Origin: Archangium lipolyticum
GTDB lineage: Bacteria > Myxococcota > Myxococcia > Myxococcales > Myxococcaceae
DNA: 64,000 nucleotides
Assembly: GCF_024623785.1 (NCBI RefSeq)
Contig: NZ_JANKBZ010000027.1
Span: 1 to 64,000, forward strand
Direction: 5' to 3'
Shown here in pieces: positions 25,423 through 33,722 of this stretch (within the stretch, counting starts at the first letter, position 1; every line of letters starts with the position of its first letter). The translations under genes and the position numbers were made by a program. The notes beneath the pieces were generated by a model, which had not been told where the DNA came from, ran no database searches, and saw nothing but the letters and a program-made list of their open reading frames with translations.

Positions 25423-26148
25423 ATGAAGGAACGAACGACGAGTCGACGACGCTGGCGGATCGGCGACCTGGCGGCTGCCACCGGATTGACGGTGCGCACC
25501 CTTCACCACTACGAGCACATCGGGCTGCTCGCGCCAGCGGCGCGGACGGAGGGTCACCAACGGCTCTACGACGAGCACGACGTGCGCCGCCTCTACCGCA
25601 TCCGCGCGCTGCGCGATCTGGGCCTGTCGCTCGCGGAGATCGGCCGCATGCTCGAGGACGACAGCGCCGCACTCGGCGACGTCTTGCGTGCCCACCTGGC
25701 CCGCGTCGACGCCGAGCTTCAGCGGCTCGGGCGGCTTCGCGCGCTCCTCGACCGCGCGTGCGCGCAGGCGGACCGCGCCGTCGAACCCGACGACCTGCTC
25801 GCCACGATCGAGGCGATGTCCCTGGTCGCTCGCCGCATCGACGCCCGCGGCACGAACGGCCGTACACCCGACGACGCCGAGTCCCGCTGGCGAGCGCTCG
25901 CCAACGAGCTTCGTGCCTGCATGGAGGCGGGAGCCGCCCCGTCGACACCGCGCGTCCGTGCCGTGGCCCGCGTGGCGCTGGCGTGGCTGCGTGACTTCGC
26001 TGGTGGCGATCGTGCGACGTTGGACGCGCTCGCGCGCCTGCGCCAGGTGGATCCCCCCCAGCACCTCGCCGGGTGGGACCCCGAGTTGATGCGGTACCTC
26101 AACCAGGCCCTTGCCTGCCTTCACGAGACGGAGCACGAACCATGCTGA
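25423..26148 (+). CDS. MerR-family transcriptional regulator (TipA-like)
   Basis: A 241-residue regulator. The MerR helix-turn-helix is clear: WRIGDLAAATGLTVRTLHHYEHIGLLAPAARTEGHQRLYDEHDV, then LRDLGLSLAEIGRMLEDD and a long dimerisation helix to about residue 115. The C-terminal half is an effector-binding region of unknown ligand. It overlaps the downstream hydrolase by 7 bp, so both are made together. Control is likely autogenous through the dyad at 25387. The operon pairs a MerR regulator with an alpha/beta hydrolase, as seen in drug or ester sensing, but the ligand cannot be guessed. Confidence 0.85.
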   Translation: MKERTTSRRRWRIGDLAAATGLTVRTLHHYEHIGLLAPAARTEGHQRLYDEHDVRRLYRIRALRDLGLSLAEIGRMLEDDSAALGDVLRAHLARVDAELQRLGRLRALLDRACAQADRAVEPDDLLATIEAMSLVARRIDARGTNGRTPDDAESRWRALANELRACMEAGAAPSTPRVRAVARVALAWLRDFAGGDRATLDALARLRQVDPPQHLAGWDPELMRYLNQALACLHETEHEPC

Positions 26149-27083
26149 ACGAACTCATCGCGACCGACGTCGGTCCGTCACACCTCGACATCGCCTACGA
26201 GCGGCTCGGCAATCCGGCACACCCGACGGTCTTGCTGGTGATGGGCCTCGCCGCCCAGCTCGTGCACTGGCCGCTCGGCTTCCTCCAGGCGCTCGTCCAA
26301 CGCGACCTGCATGTCGTGCGCTTCGACAACCGCGACTCGGGACGCTCCACGCACCTGCGGGATGCCCCACCCGCCAACCTGCCCGCGGCGCTCGGGGGTG
26401 ATCTGTCATCGGTCTCGTACACCCTCTCCGACATGGCCGCTGACGCGGTCGGCCTGCTCGACGTGCTGAAGGTCGACGCCGCTCACGTCGTGGGGGCCTC
26501 GATGGGCGGCGCGATCGCACAGACCCTGGCGATCGAGCACCCGAAGCGGGTGTGCTCGCTCACGTCCATGATGTCGACGACCGGCGACATGACTGTCGGA
26601 CAAGCCCATCCCGCGACGATGAAGTCGGTGTTCGGGGGCCCCCCGGCACACACACGCGAGGAGGTCGTCGCACGTGCCGTGCGTGCGTTCGGAATCATCG
26701 GCTCGCCCGCATTCCCGAGCGACCAGGCCGCTGTGGCCGAGCGGGCCGGGCTCGCGTACGACCGCGACCACGACGAGGCCGCGGTCGCGCGGCAGGCCGT
26801 GGCGTCGGTCGCGTCCGGCGACCGCACCCGGCTGCTGCGCACGCTCGACGTACCGACGCTCGTGCTGCACGGGCTCGCCGACACGCTGTGTGACCCCAGC
26901 GGCGGGCGCGCCACGGCGGCTGCCATTCCCGGTGCCGAGCTCGTGCTCATCGAGGGGATGGGGCACGATCTCCCTCGTGGTCTATGGGAGCGAATCGCCG
27001 ACCACATCGCCGAGGTCGTGCGGCGCGGCGAGGCACGGGCACGACTCGCGGGCGGCGCGACGACTGCGCTGGCGCAGCCGTAG
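26142..27083 (+). CDS. Alpha/beta hydrolase
   Basis: A 313-residue alpha/beta-fold hydrolase. The front has IAYERLGNPAHPTVLLVMGL and VRFDNRDSGRSTHL. The nucleophile elbow is VGASMGGAIAQ. Near the C-terminus PTLVLHGLADTLCDPSGG carries the Asp region and LIEGMGHDLPRGLWE the catalytic His. This pattern fits esterases and the aclacinomycin-methylesterase-like branch. It is the second gene of the MerR unit, overlapping its stop by 7 bases. Confidence 0.85.
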   Translation: MLNELIATDVGPSHLDIAYERLGNPAHPTVLLVMGLAAQLVHWPLGFLQALVQRDLHVVRFDNRDSGRSTHLRDAPPANLPAALGGDLSSVSYTLSDMAADAVGLLDVLKVDAAHVVGASMGGAIAQTLAIEHPKRVCSLTSMMSTTGDMTVGQAHPATMKSVFGGPPAHTREEVVARAVRAFGIIGSPAFPSDQAAVAERAGLAYDRDHDEAAVARQAVASVASGDRTRLLRTLDVPTLVLHGLADTLCDPSGGRATAAAIPGAELVLIEGMGHDLPRGLWERIADHIAEVVRRGEARARLAGGATTALAQP

Positions 27084-27109
27084 CACCCGCTGCTGGCTCG
27101 GCGCAGCGC

Positions 27110-27560
27110 ATCGACATCTCACCGTACTCCCAGGACCACGGCACGCCGGTCTCGCCGAGCAACTGCCTCACCAGCCCTGGAAACAGCGCCTCGGCCTTCA
27201 CATCGTTGGCCAGCAGCACGACGCAGGCGCGGCGGCGCTCGACGCAGACCCAGGTGTTGCCGGTGGTGTCGTCATGGCCGCCCTTGAAGAAGCCGCGGCC
27301 CTGCGGGCCGTCGAAGACGATCACGCCCAGGCCGGCGGCGAGGTCCGGGCGCCGTTGTGCCGGTGCCAGTTCCGGCTGGAGGGTGGGGAACTGCTGCGCG
27401 CCGACAGGCCCTCGCCACGCATGAAGCCGGCGGCGAAGCGGAAGATCGATCAGCGCAGCGGGCTGTGCGCCCTCATCAGCGAGACGAAGCCATCGCCGCC
27501 CGGCGTGGTACCGGGTCAGGAGCTCGCGCATGCGGTCCACCGGAAGTGGCTCGAGCGTGC
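27110..27560 (-). pseudogene. Beta-lactamase-family serine hydrolase, decayed C-terminal part
   Basis: The reverse strand reads LGVIVFDGPQGRGFFKGGHD, TGNTWVCVERRRACVVLLAND and LVRQLLGETGVPWSWEYG, the end of a class C beta-lactamase-like serine hydrolase. Further upstream on that strand recognisable pieces (GFVSLMRAHSPLR, FAAGFMRGEGLSA) fall in a different frame with stops between. The normal stop is also lost. The SxxK nucleophile region is absent. This is a frameshifted relic overlapping nothing functional. Confidence 0.6.
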
Positions 27561-27561
27561 T

Positions 27562-27972
27562 TCACCCCGCCTCACGGTCCTCGCGCGTAGACGGAGCCAT
27601 GGGGAGGACGGTGAGCTGGTACGCGCAGAAGAAGGTGGCTCCGTGGAAGGTGGCCTGGAGCAGGAACGGCGTGGGCTGGACGGGCAACAGCTCGGGATGC
27701 GCATGGAGCCAGGCGAGCGCCTCCGTGGCGTTCGAGGGATGGCAGAACACCGCCAGCCCCAGCAACACGGCGACGTAGAAGAAGCTCACCAGGCGGTTGG
27801 CCGGGGAACTCACCAGCTCGTTGAGCCATGGCCCCAGCCGCGAGCGCAGCCGCGGAAACACGAACCTCTTGTTCATCGTTGCGGCGAGCGCGCCGAGCAT
27901 GAGCGGCGCCGCGAGCTCGAGCAGGAGGGTGACGTCACGAAGCAGGGTCGGTTTGTCCATCGAGGCGACCAT
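27562..27972 (-). CDS. Integral membrane protein, hypothetical
   Basis: A 136-residue protein with about three hydrophobic segments (LLLELAAPLMLGALAA near residue 15, SFFYVAVLLGLAVFC near 65 and a final FHGATFFCAYQLTVLP near 110). No conserved function is recognised. The start is ATG at 27972; ATG 27960 is an alternative. It lies directly upstream of the hydrolase relic on the same strand. Confidence 0.55.
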   Translation of the reverse strand: MVASMDKPTLLRDVTLLLELAAPLMLGALAATMNKRFVFPRLRSRLGPWLNELVSSPANRLVSFFYVAVLLGLAVFCHPSNATEALAWLHAHPELLPVQPTPFLLQATFHGATFFCAYQLTVLPMAPSTREDREAG

Positions 27973-28039
27973 GGCCCGGGTGCCCGGACGAAGCAAATGG
28001 ACTGCCCACGCGATGGCCCCCCACCGGGTGCCATCACAT

Positions 28040-28419
28040 GTTTCAGCCCGGGCTCGCTGTCTCAGCCCTGTCCCGGCGCGCCGGGCCGCAGCTTCTCCAA
28101 CTCCGCGAGCAATGCTGTCAGCTCGGGTGTCTCCAGCGCCTTGTGCACCGAGGCGAAGAACTGTGACAGGTCCCCCGCGCCCTGGTGCTCGTAGATGGTG
28201 GCTTGCAGCCCCATCTCCAGCCGGTCCACCTGTCGCACCAGCCGGGCCTCGAAGGACGTGCCGTTCTCGAACTCCTCCCAGAGCGCGAGGTACTCGGCGC
28301 CTCGCGGCAGCTTGGCGAGGATGCGCTCCACGGCCTGCCGCTCGCGCTGGAGCTTCTCCTCCCGGCTCACCGGGTCGTGCGGCGTGATGTCTCCGGCGTA
28401 CGCCTCCCCCAGGTCGTGC
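28040..28419. repeat. 380-bp segmental duplication, truncated copy
   Basis: Base-for-base alignable without gaps to 33927-34306, with only scattered substitutions. It covers the last three fifths of the HD-hydrolase gene and about 20 bases beyond its stop. The similarity stops at 28419, five bases before the 96-bp dispersed repeat. Confidence 0.8.
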
Positions 28420-28424
28420 CAGAG
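28062..28424 (-). pseudogene. HD-domain hydrolase, 5'-truncated duplicate
   Basis: This repeats the C-terminal 120 residues of the intact HD protein at 33949-34557: HDLGEAYAGDITPHDPVSRE, a long charged helix, LVRQVDRLEMGLQA and a PGAPGQG end. The N-terminal 80 or so residues, with the first metal-binding His, are replaced by sequence derived from the 96-bp repeat (reading FPPRVVPGRVARIFRHPL). Without that His and a proper start it should be inactive. Confidence 0.8.
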
Positions 28425-28520
28425 AGGGTGTCGAAAAATTCGAGCGACACGACCCGGAACGACACGTGGCGGGAAGGAGAAGAGAGGAAAGAGGGCTGCG
28501 CAGTCCCCTCGCCTCCAAGG
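28425..28520. repeat. 96-bp dispersed repeat, copy 2
   Basis: Matches 15877-15972 in the same orientation. It abuts the truncation point of the duplicated HD gene, which suggests that it marks the end of an inserted or deleted mobile element. In this copy the stop codon seen in copy 1 is changed, so the reverse frame reads through into the HD fragment. Confidence 0.7.
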
Positions 28521-28670
28521 GGGCCGGCGTTGGTCGTCCAGGCGAAGCGCGGCGAGCCCCCCGCGGGTCAAAAGAGTTCCTTCCCGGGGAGGACGCAGGT
28601 TGCGAATTCTTGTCGCAGGCCGGTCCTCCGGGACCCCTCATTTTCCCGTTGCAGGCAGGGAGGAGGGTGG

Positions 28671-28682
28671 TTAGGCTCCTAA
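28671..28682. promoter_or_regulatory. MarR operator, copy 1
   Basis: TTAGGCTCCTAA, a palindrome with TTAGG/CCTAA arms, ends four bases before the marR ATG. The same arms recur at 29219-29230 in front of the next gene. This is a typical MarR-family operator position, blocking both the promoter and the start region. Confidence 0.7.
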
Positions 28683-28686
28683 CGAT

Positions 28687-29196
28687 ATGGCGCTCGAGCT
28701 ACAACGACTCCCGGGACACGAGACCATCCAGAAGGATGTGGAGCGGTACGCGGAGGCGGACGCGTCGGCGGTGGAGACGTGCCTGCACCTGCTGCACATC
28801 GCGGGGGAGGTGGAGGCGGCCTACGGAGCGCACCTGGCGAGGCATGGCCTGTCCCAGGCGCGCTTCATCGTCCTCATGCAGTTGCAGCGGGAGGAGGAGG
28901 GCCTGCGGCCGGCGGAGCTGGCCGAGCGGACGGGCGTCACCCGGGCGACGATGACGGGGCTGCTGGACGGGCTGGAGCGGGAGGGCCTCATCCTGCGCAG
29001 GGCGCACGCCGAGGACGGGCGCATGTCGGTGGTGCGCTTGTCGGCCAAGGGGCGCCAGAGGCTGGAGGGGCTCCTGCCGGACCACTACCGCCGCACCAGC
29101 GCCCTGATGAGTGGCCTGTCCGCCGAGGAGCGCCAGCAGCTCCAATCCCTGCTCACCCGGGTCGCCGTCGGCATCCCCCGCGTGCGCGACCCCTGA
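28687..29196 (+). CDS. MarR-family transcriptional regulator
   Basis: A 169-residue winged-helix repressor: GLSQARFIVLMQLQREEEGL, LAERTGVTRATMTGLLDGLEREGLI (recognition helix), then RRAHAEDGRMSVVRLSAKGR (wing) and a dimerisation end. It matches the whole family length. It probably represses itself and the downstream monooxygenase through the shared palindrome. AGGAGG lies about 20 bases before the ATG, so the operator sits between ribosome binding site and start, and the exact translation start may differ. Confidence 0.85.
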   Translation: MALELQRLPGHETIQKDVERYAEADASAVETCLHLLHIAGEVEAAYGAHLARHGLSQARFIVLMQLQREEEGLRPAELAERTGVTRATMTGLLDGLEREGLILRRAHAEDGRMSVVRLSAKGRQRLEGLLPDHYRRTSALMSGLSAEERQQLQSLLTRVAVGIPRVRDP

Positions 29197-29218
29197 GCCT
29201 CTTTTTTTACCCAGATGG

Positions 29219-29230
29219 TTAGGAGCCTAA
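29219..29230. promoter_or_regulatory. MarR operator, copy 2, overlapping the ribosome binding site
   Basis: TTAGGAGCCTAA has the same arms as copy 1 with the central two bases inverted. The AGGAG inside it serves as the Shine-Dalgarno sequence of the monooxygenase gene, whose ATG is four bases downstream. A T8 run (29202-29209) after the marR stop may help to separate the transcripts. Confidence 0.7.
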
Positions 29231-29234
29231 TCAT

Positions 29235-29579
29235 ATGAACGCAGTCACCACGACGATCGATCCGCGCAGCGGTCTGTGCACCCTCATCAACGTCTTCACC
29301 GTGGAGCCGGAGCGGCAGGAGGCGTTGGTGAAGCTGTTGGAGGAGGCGACGGAGCAGGTGATGCGGCACCTGCCGGGGTTCGTCTCGGCGAACCTCCACC
29401 GGGGCCTGGACGGCACCCACGTGGCCAATTACGCGCAATGGGCGAGCCGGGAGTACTTCGAGGCCATGCTGCGCAACCCCCGGGCGCAGGAGCACATGCG
29501 GGCCGCGGCGGCGATGGCGCAGAAGTTCGAGCCGCACCTCTACGAAGTGGCCTCCACGCACCAGCGCGAGGAGGCGTGA
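29235..29579 (+). CDS. Antibiotic biosynthesis monooxygenase (ABM) domain protein
   Basis: A 114-residue dimeric alpha/beta-barrel protein: LCTLINVFTVEPERQEALVK, LPGFVSANLHRGLDGTHVANYAQWASREYFEAML and a closing FEPHLYEVAS. Members oxidise quinones or polyphenols or degrade haem without metal cofactors. Control by the adjacent MarR-type repressor through the paired operator suggests induction by small aromatic or redox-active compounds. That is inference from context. Confidence 0.85.
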   Translation: MNAVTTTIDPRSGLCTLINVFTVEPERQEALVKLLEEATEQVMRHLPGFVSANLHRGLDGTHVANYAQWASREYFEAMLRNPRAQEHMRAAAAMAQKFEPHLYEVASTHQREEA

Positions 29580-29609
29580 GAAAGCGAATCACCGGGCCGG
29601 CGAGACGAC

Positions 29610-29663
29610 CGGAGCGATGCCGTGCTCGCGGGCCCGGATGGGTACCTGCACGGGAGAGGTCAT
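29610..29663 (-). pseudogene. P1 (DmpA/S58) peptidase, N-terminal fragment 2
   Basis: The reverse strand starts MTSPVQVPIRAREHGIAP, nearly the same as MTSPVQEPVRARELGIAP of fragment 1. The upstream flank (GGGCCCCGAGCATA as read on the reverse complement of each) also matches for about 20 bases. Similarity stops after 18 codons. It is a short duplicated scrap including a gene start. Confidence 0.65.
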
Positions 29664-29881
29664 GGGCCCCGAGCATAGGCGCGGCGCCACGAGCCGTAAG
29701 CGGCGAGCCCAGCGCTTGGCTTCGAAGCAGGACAGTGCCAGTCAGGCGAGCACGGCCCCGCCCACCAGTGCGTCACCAGGCCTGGCTCCGCGGGAAGGTT
29801 GGCGGACTTTGTCACATCGAACCGCGGTGCCGTCTTTTTTCTTGATGGAGTCCTGGCGACTCCAACTCGAGGGAGACGATC

Positions 29882-31951
29882 ATGAGCACCGCCGCTGCCT
29901 GGATGAGTCTGGCCCTCCTCCTGACAATGGGGAGCTCGACCGCCTGGGCCGCGTCGACGGTGACGGTCTCCGCGCCAGAGGGGAGCGTGGCCTCCGAGAT
30001 CGGCCCCACGCCCGGCTTCTTCGTGTTCACCCGGGAGGGGGACCTCTCCCAGCCCTTGACCGTGAACTACACCCTCGGTGGCACGGCCACGCGAGGCAGC
30101 GACTACCTCGTCTGGGAGACCCGCGCCACGTTCGAGCCCGGGGCCACGACGAGCCTCGTGACCGTCCTGCCGCGCAACGATGCCCTCCAGGAAGGCAACG
30201 AGAGCATCGTCCTCACCCTGGTCCAGGGCCCGGATTTCACCGTGGGCACGGCGGACAGCGCGTCCATCCCGGTGGCGGATGCCTTCTTCCAGAACTTCCC
30301 GGGGGTCATCGACAGCCCGGAGCTCGACCCACGGACGGGCCTGACGCGGGTCTCCCCGGATCTGCGCTACCTGGATGCGAGGGTGGATCCGGGCTCCGGC
30401 TCCCTCGTCATCCAGGTCGGCGTGGACGTGACCATGTTCTTCAACAACGTCGTCATCTATCTCGACACGGACCAGAACCCGGCCACCGGGGACTACCGGG
30501 CGGGGCACGTCGCAGGACAGGAGTACCGTCTCGACGCCGCCGCCGGACTCATCTCCGACTACCGGCTCTCCAGACTCCGCACGGTACCGCCCGTGGATCC
30601 CAGCGAGGCGGAACGGGACCCCGTCATCCGGATCCAGGGTGCCAGCACGAACAATGGCATCCTCACGCTGGTCGTCCCGCTCTCCGACATCGGGAACCCG
30701 GCCGCGGTGGACGTCTTCGCCATCTCGCACATCGGGAGCGCCGCGCTCACCGGGCAGGGAGTCGGTGACCGGGCCCCGGACTACGGCGCTCTCGATACGC
30801 GCAGCCAGCAGGTCGTCGTGCGCAGGCCGGGTGTGACGCAATACGTGCGACTGTCCGACCCACCGGGCGACAACGTGAACGGGTTCGACCTGCTCTTCGC
30901 CGACTTCTCCACCGTCGCCGACCAGTTCTTCATCACCCTGGGCTTCTCGCGACCCTTCGACCCGTCCAGGCCGACCCAGTTCCCGGGGCCCTCGGGCACA
31001 GTGCTGCTCGACAGCGACCGCCGCCTCCTCACCGGTGGGCTCTTCCTGGGAGATGACATCCCCACCTGGGGTGGCGACGTGCGGCTGTTCTACGAGATGG
31101 GCAGCTTCCAGGCGCCCATGGTCCTCGTCCAGCCCGACAACCTCGGCAACACCCTGGCTTTCGGACAGGACAAGAATGACGGGCGCTGGTTGGTCCAGGG
31201 AGGAGTCTTCTTCCTGGGCGGCTCGCTCAGCATCTTCGATCCCCTGCTCAAGCTCTACGACAGCGCGGGGGGCCTCCGGACGATCCGCATCCCCGGGGAC
31301 GGACGCATGCACGTCCATACATTCACGCTCGGGAGCAACATCGGGAGGGACATCGCCGATACGCTCCCGGACGGAAAGAACATGGCCGACACCGTGAGTG
31401 CCCGGGTCCTGCGGCCGTTTTCCTGGGACCCCAACAACGCCCCCGTGCCCGACCCCGTGGAGTTCCCTCAACCCATCTCCGGCCAGGACCTGACGGGAAT
31501 CCGGACGCAGCTCATCGAGGGCAACCTGGTCATCCAGGGCATCCTCAGCGCCTGGTCGAATACAGACATCGGCAACCTCTTCCAGGTCTTCATGGACACG
31601 GACCACGATACCGGCACGGCCCCGCACGGCGTGGTGTCCAACGGCCCGGGTGCACCCATCGGCGTGGACTACGAGCTCCGGCTCGTCTCGGACACCACGG
31701 GCACCGCCCCGGTCTACTACGCGCAGCTGCTCTTCGCCGATGGAACCCGGACGCGCAACGACGCGCTCATCCTCCCCCAACCAACGTTCAGCCTGGCCCA
31801 ACCGGGCAGCTTCACCGTGACCCTTCCGCTGGCCGCCATCGGCAATCCGTCCCGACTGCGCCTCTACGTGGCGACGAGCGTCTACCCCGCGCCCGGCCTG
31901 CTCGACCTCGCCCCTCCGCAGCCGCTGGAGATCCTCATCCCGGGACAGTGA
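29882..31951 (+). CDS. Secreted beta-sandwich protein with Calx-beta domain
   Basis: A 689-residue exported protein (signal AWMSLALLLTMGSSTAWAAS). A Calx-beta domain occupies about residues 25-130 (FVFTREGDLSQPLTVNYTLG, GSDYLVWETRATFEPGATT, NESIVLTLVQG). Three or so related beta domains follow, each with an IYLDTDQNPATGDY or VFMDTDHDTGTAPH type motif and a LVVPLSDIGNP or TLPLAAIGNP type strand. The repeated D-TD-N/H-TG pattern suggests a surface-binding domain, maybe with Ca2+. No catalytic residues are seen. ATG at 29882 follows GGGAGA. It appears monocistronic; bases 29664-29881 before it show no gene. Confidence 0.75.
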   Translation: MSTAAAWMSLALLLTMGSSTAWAASTVTVSAPEGSVASEIGPTPGFFVFTREGDLSQPLTVNYTLGGTATRGSDYLVWETRATFEPGATTSLVTVLPRNDALQEGNESIVLTLVQGPDFTVGTADSASIPVADAFFQNFPGVIDSPELDPRTGLTRVSPDLRYLDARVDPGSGSLVIQVGVDVTMFFNNVVIYLDTDQNPATGDYRAGHVAGQEYRLDAAAGLISDYRLSRLRTVPPVDPSEAERDPVIRIQGASTNNGILTLVVPLSDIGNPAAVDVFAISHIGSAALTGQGVGDRAPDYGALDTRSQQVVVRRPGVTQYVRLSDPPGDNVNGFDLLFADFSTVADQFFITLGFSRPFDPSRPTQFPGPSGTVLLDSDRRLLTGGLFLGDDIPTWGGDVRLFYEMGSFQAPMVLVQPDNLGNTLAFGQDKNDGRWLVQGGVFFLGGSLSIFDPLLKLYDSAGGLRTIRIPGDGRMHVHTFTLGSNIGRDIADTLPDGKNMADTVSARVLRPFSWDPNNAPVPDPVEFPQPISGQDLTGIRTQLIEGNLVIQGILSAWSNTDIGNLFQVFMDTDHDTGTAPHGVVSNGPGAPIGVDYELRLVSDTTGTAPVYYAQLLFADGTRTRNDALILPQPTFSLAQPGSFTVTLPLAAIGNPSRLRLYVATSVYPAPGLLDLAPPQPLEILIPGQ

Positions 31952-32130
31952 GACAACGCTCCCAGTTGTTCTCTCATCTGTGCCAATGGCTGCGTTTGTA
32001 ACGACTGCAGATCCTGTATCCAGTCACTCGGCATGGAGGGCCCGGGGGCACCTCCGTCGGTCAGCCAGGGGCCCACTGCCCACGGGGGCGGCGCCGCGCT
32101 ACAGTCCGCTCCCTTCGGAGCAACGGACAC

Positions 32131-32745
32131 ATGGCGACGCACAGGACCTGGCGATTCGAGCTGGCAGGACAGAAGCACACGGTGGAGTGGGAGCGGACGG
32201 GGACGGAGCGGGTGCGCGTCCTCGTGGATGAGCAGCCGGTGGTGGACGAGAAACCCCTCGTCCCGGCGCCCCGGTACGAGCTCACCGTGGCGGGCCAGCC
32301 CGCCCTCCTCCACATCCCCCCGGACAGCGTCTCCCAGGAGTATGAGCTGGTGCTGGCCGGCCAGAATGGCGGGCGCGGCGCGCCCGCCTCGGCGAAGGAG
32401 ATCGCCGAATCGGAGCGCAGGGTCAACGAGGCCGGGGCCGCCGAGGATCGCCTCCGCGCCCGTCTGCTGGGCCTCGGTCTCGTGGTGGCGGGAGCGGTGA
32501 TGGCGGGCCTGGTGTCGTACACCCTCGAGAAGGATGGGAGCTACAGGCCCGTGGGCATCATGGCCGCCGCCGCGGCCATACCGTCCGGGCTCGCCATGAT
32601 GGTGCTCGGCGAGTGGGAGCCGGGCGCGAAAGAGGGAGCGGACGAGGACACCCACTCCATCCCGTGGAGGACGAAGGTGGTCATGGCGCTCGGTACGGCG
32701 GGCGCCATCGTCGGCATGGGGATGGCCGTCGGCCTGCTGTGGTAG
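32131..32745 (+). CDS. Membrane protein with soluble N-terminal domain, hypothetical
   Basis: A 204-residue protein. The first 80 residues are a beta-rich domain (WRFELAGQKHTVEWERTG, YELTVAGQPALLHIPPDS). A charged helix follows, then three hydrophobic segments (LLGLGLVVAGAVMAGLVSY near residue 115, GIMAAAAAIPSGLAMMVLG near 145, MALGTAGAIVGMGMAVGLLW at the end). The family is unknown to me. No linked genes; bases 31952-32130 upstream show nothing. Confidence 0.6.
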   Translation: MATHRTWRFELAGQKHTVEWERTGTERVRVLVDEQPVVDEKPLVPAPRYELTVAGQPALLHIPPDSVSQEYELVLAGQNGGRGAPASAKEIAESERRVNEAGAAEDRLRARLLGLGLVVAGAVMAGLVSYTLEKDGSYRPVGIMAAAAAIPSGLAMMVLGEWEPGAKEGADEDTHSIPWRTKVVMALGTAGAIVGMGMAVGLLW

Positions 32746-33022
32746 AGCTGAAATGAGGGGAGCCCTCCCACGCGAGCGGGGCTGGGCCCGCGCAGGCAAT
32801 TGAGACCCGGGAGTGGATGCGTTTGGGCGGGGCGCTATTCAGCGGAGCGCTAACTGCCTGTCCCAGGCAGCCAGCCTCCTCCGGAACGCATTCGTCCAAG
32901 CGGGTGAAGACCTCGACGAACAGGTGCACCCGCCAGCGAGGGCCAGGCGGGAGGAATTCAGCCCCTGAGTGCATCACCAGCACCTCGCCGGGCTCCACCT
33001 GGCGCAGCTGCCGGGGCTGACT
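32746..33022. other. Intergenic stretch with unassigned reverse-strand fragment
   Basis: No intact gene is seen. A short inverted repeat CTGCCTG-TCC-CAGGCAG lies at 32854-32870. The reverse strand between about 32860 and 33010 reads QVEPGEVLVMHSGAEFLPPG and then RWRVHLFVEVFTRL, which looks like decayed protein sequence of unknown family. Confidence 0.35.
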
Positions 33023-33214
33023 TTCTTCGAGCAGAACCGCCGCTGCGAGATCGGCTACGCGCTCGCCAGCCGCCACAGGGGTGAAGGTTATGCGACCGAA
33101 GCGCTGCGCGCGGCGATCCGCCATGGCTTCGACGCCCTGAACCTGAACCGCCTCGAGGCCGACATCGACCCGCGCAACATCGGCTCGGCGCGGGTGCTGG
33201 AAAAGGCCGGCCGC
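33023..33214 (+). pseudogene. GNAT acetyltransferase C-terminal fragment (RimJ-type)
   Basis: Reads NRRCEIGYALASRHRGEGYA, TEALRAAIRHGFDALNLNRL and EADIDPRNIGSARVLEKAG. These are the acetyl-CoA-binding half and the last helix of a RimJ/RimL-type GNAT. The first half of the domain is absent in all frames. The frame then runs into antisense of the next gene rather than finishing the last strand. It is a relic. Confidence 0.65.
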
Positions 33215-33215
33215 A

Positions 33216-33614
33216 TCAGGCCTGCGGCGCCGTCCAGACCAGGTTCCACAGGTGGCCGTCGAGGTCCTCGAAGCCCTGGTCATACATGAAGCCGTGGTCC
33301 TCGGGCGGATGCGGAGTACGGCCGCCAGCGGCGACGGCCTTGGCGATCAGACTGTCCACTTCTTCCCGGCTCTCGCAGCTCAGGCAGATGACGACCTCGT
33401 TGGCCTCCTTCGCCTGCACGACGGGCTTGTCGATGAGGGTCTTGAAGAACGCTTCGGTCGTCAGCATGGCATGAATGCTGCCATCCGCGATGACCATGAA
33501 CGCCGCGCTCTCGTTGCTGAATTGTGGATTGAAGCTGAAGCCGAGAGCGGAAAAGAAGGCCTTGGATTTGTCCAGGTCCTTGACCGGCAGGTTGAAGATG
33601 ATCTGCTTGTTCAT
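33216..33614 (-). CDS. VOC-family (glyoxalase/bleomycin-resistance-like) protein
   Basis: A 132-residue VOC domain: MNKQIIFNLPVKDLDKSKAF, FSALGFSFNPQFSNESAAFM, AMLTTEAFFKTLI, then EDHGFMYDQGFEDLDGHLWN as the closing strand with the metal-ligand-like Glu/His region. Such proteins are often lactoylglutathione lyase-like or PhnB-like, with unknown substrate here. ATG at 33614 follows GGGGACGTC. It abuts the acetyltransferase relic tail to tail. Confidence 0.85.
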   Translation of the reverse strand: MNKQIIFNLPVKDLDKSKAFFSALGFSFNPQFSNESAAFMVIADGSIHAMLTTEAFFKTLIDKPVVQAKEANEVVICLSCESREEVDSLIAKAVAAGGRTPHPPEDHGFMYDQGFEDLDGHLWNLVWTAPQA

Positions 33615-33722
33615 GACGTCCCCATGTCGAAAGGTGAGTTGAATAACGGGTCCTGCATCCGGACGACGAATGATGACGGATGAGATCGACAAGCACGCGA
33701 AGAATTTTCGCCGCGATGGCGC

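Noticed and set aside
29202-29209. The T8 run after marR as a terminator
   Set aside because: No GC-rich stem precedes it, so it was noted only as a possible helper in the operator entry.
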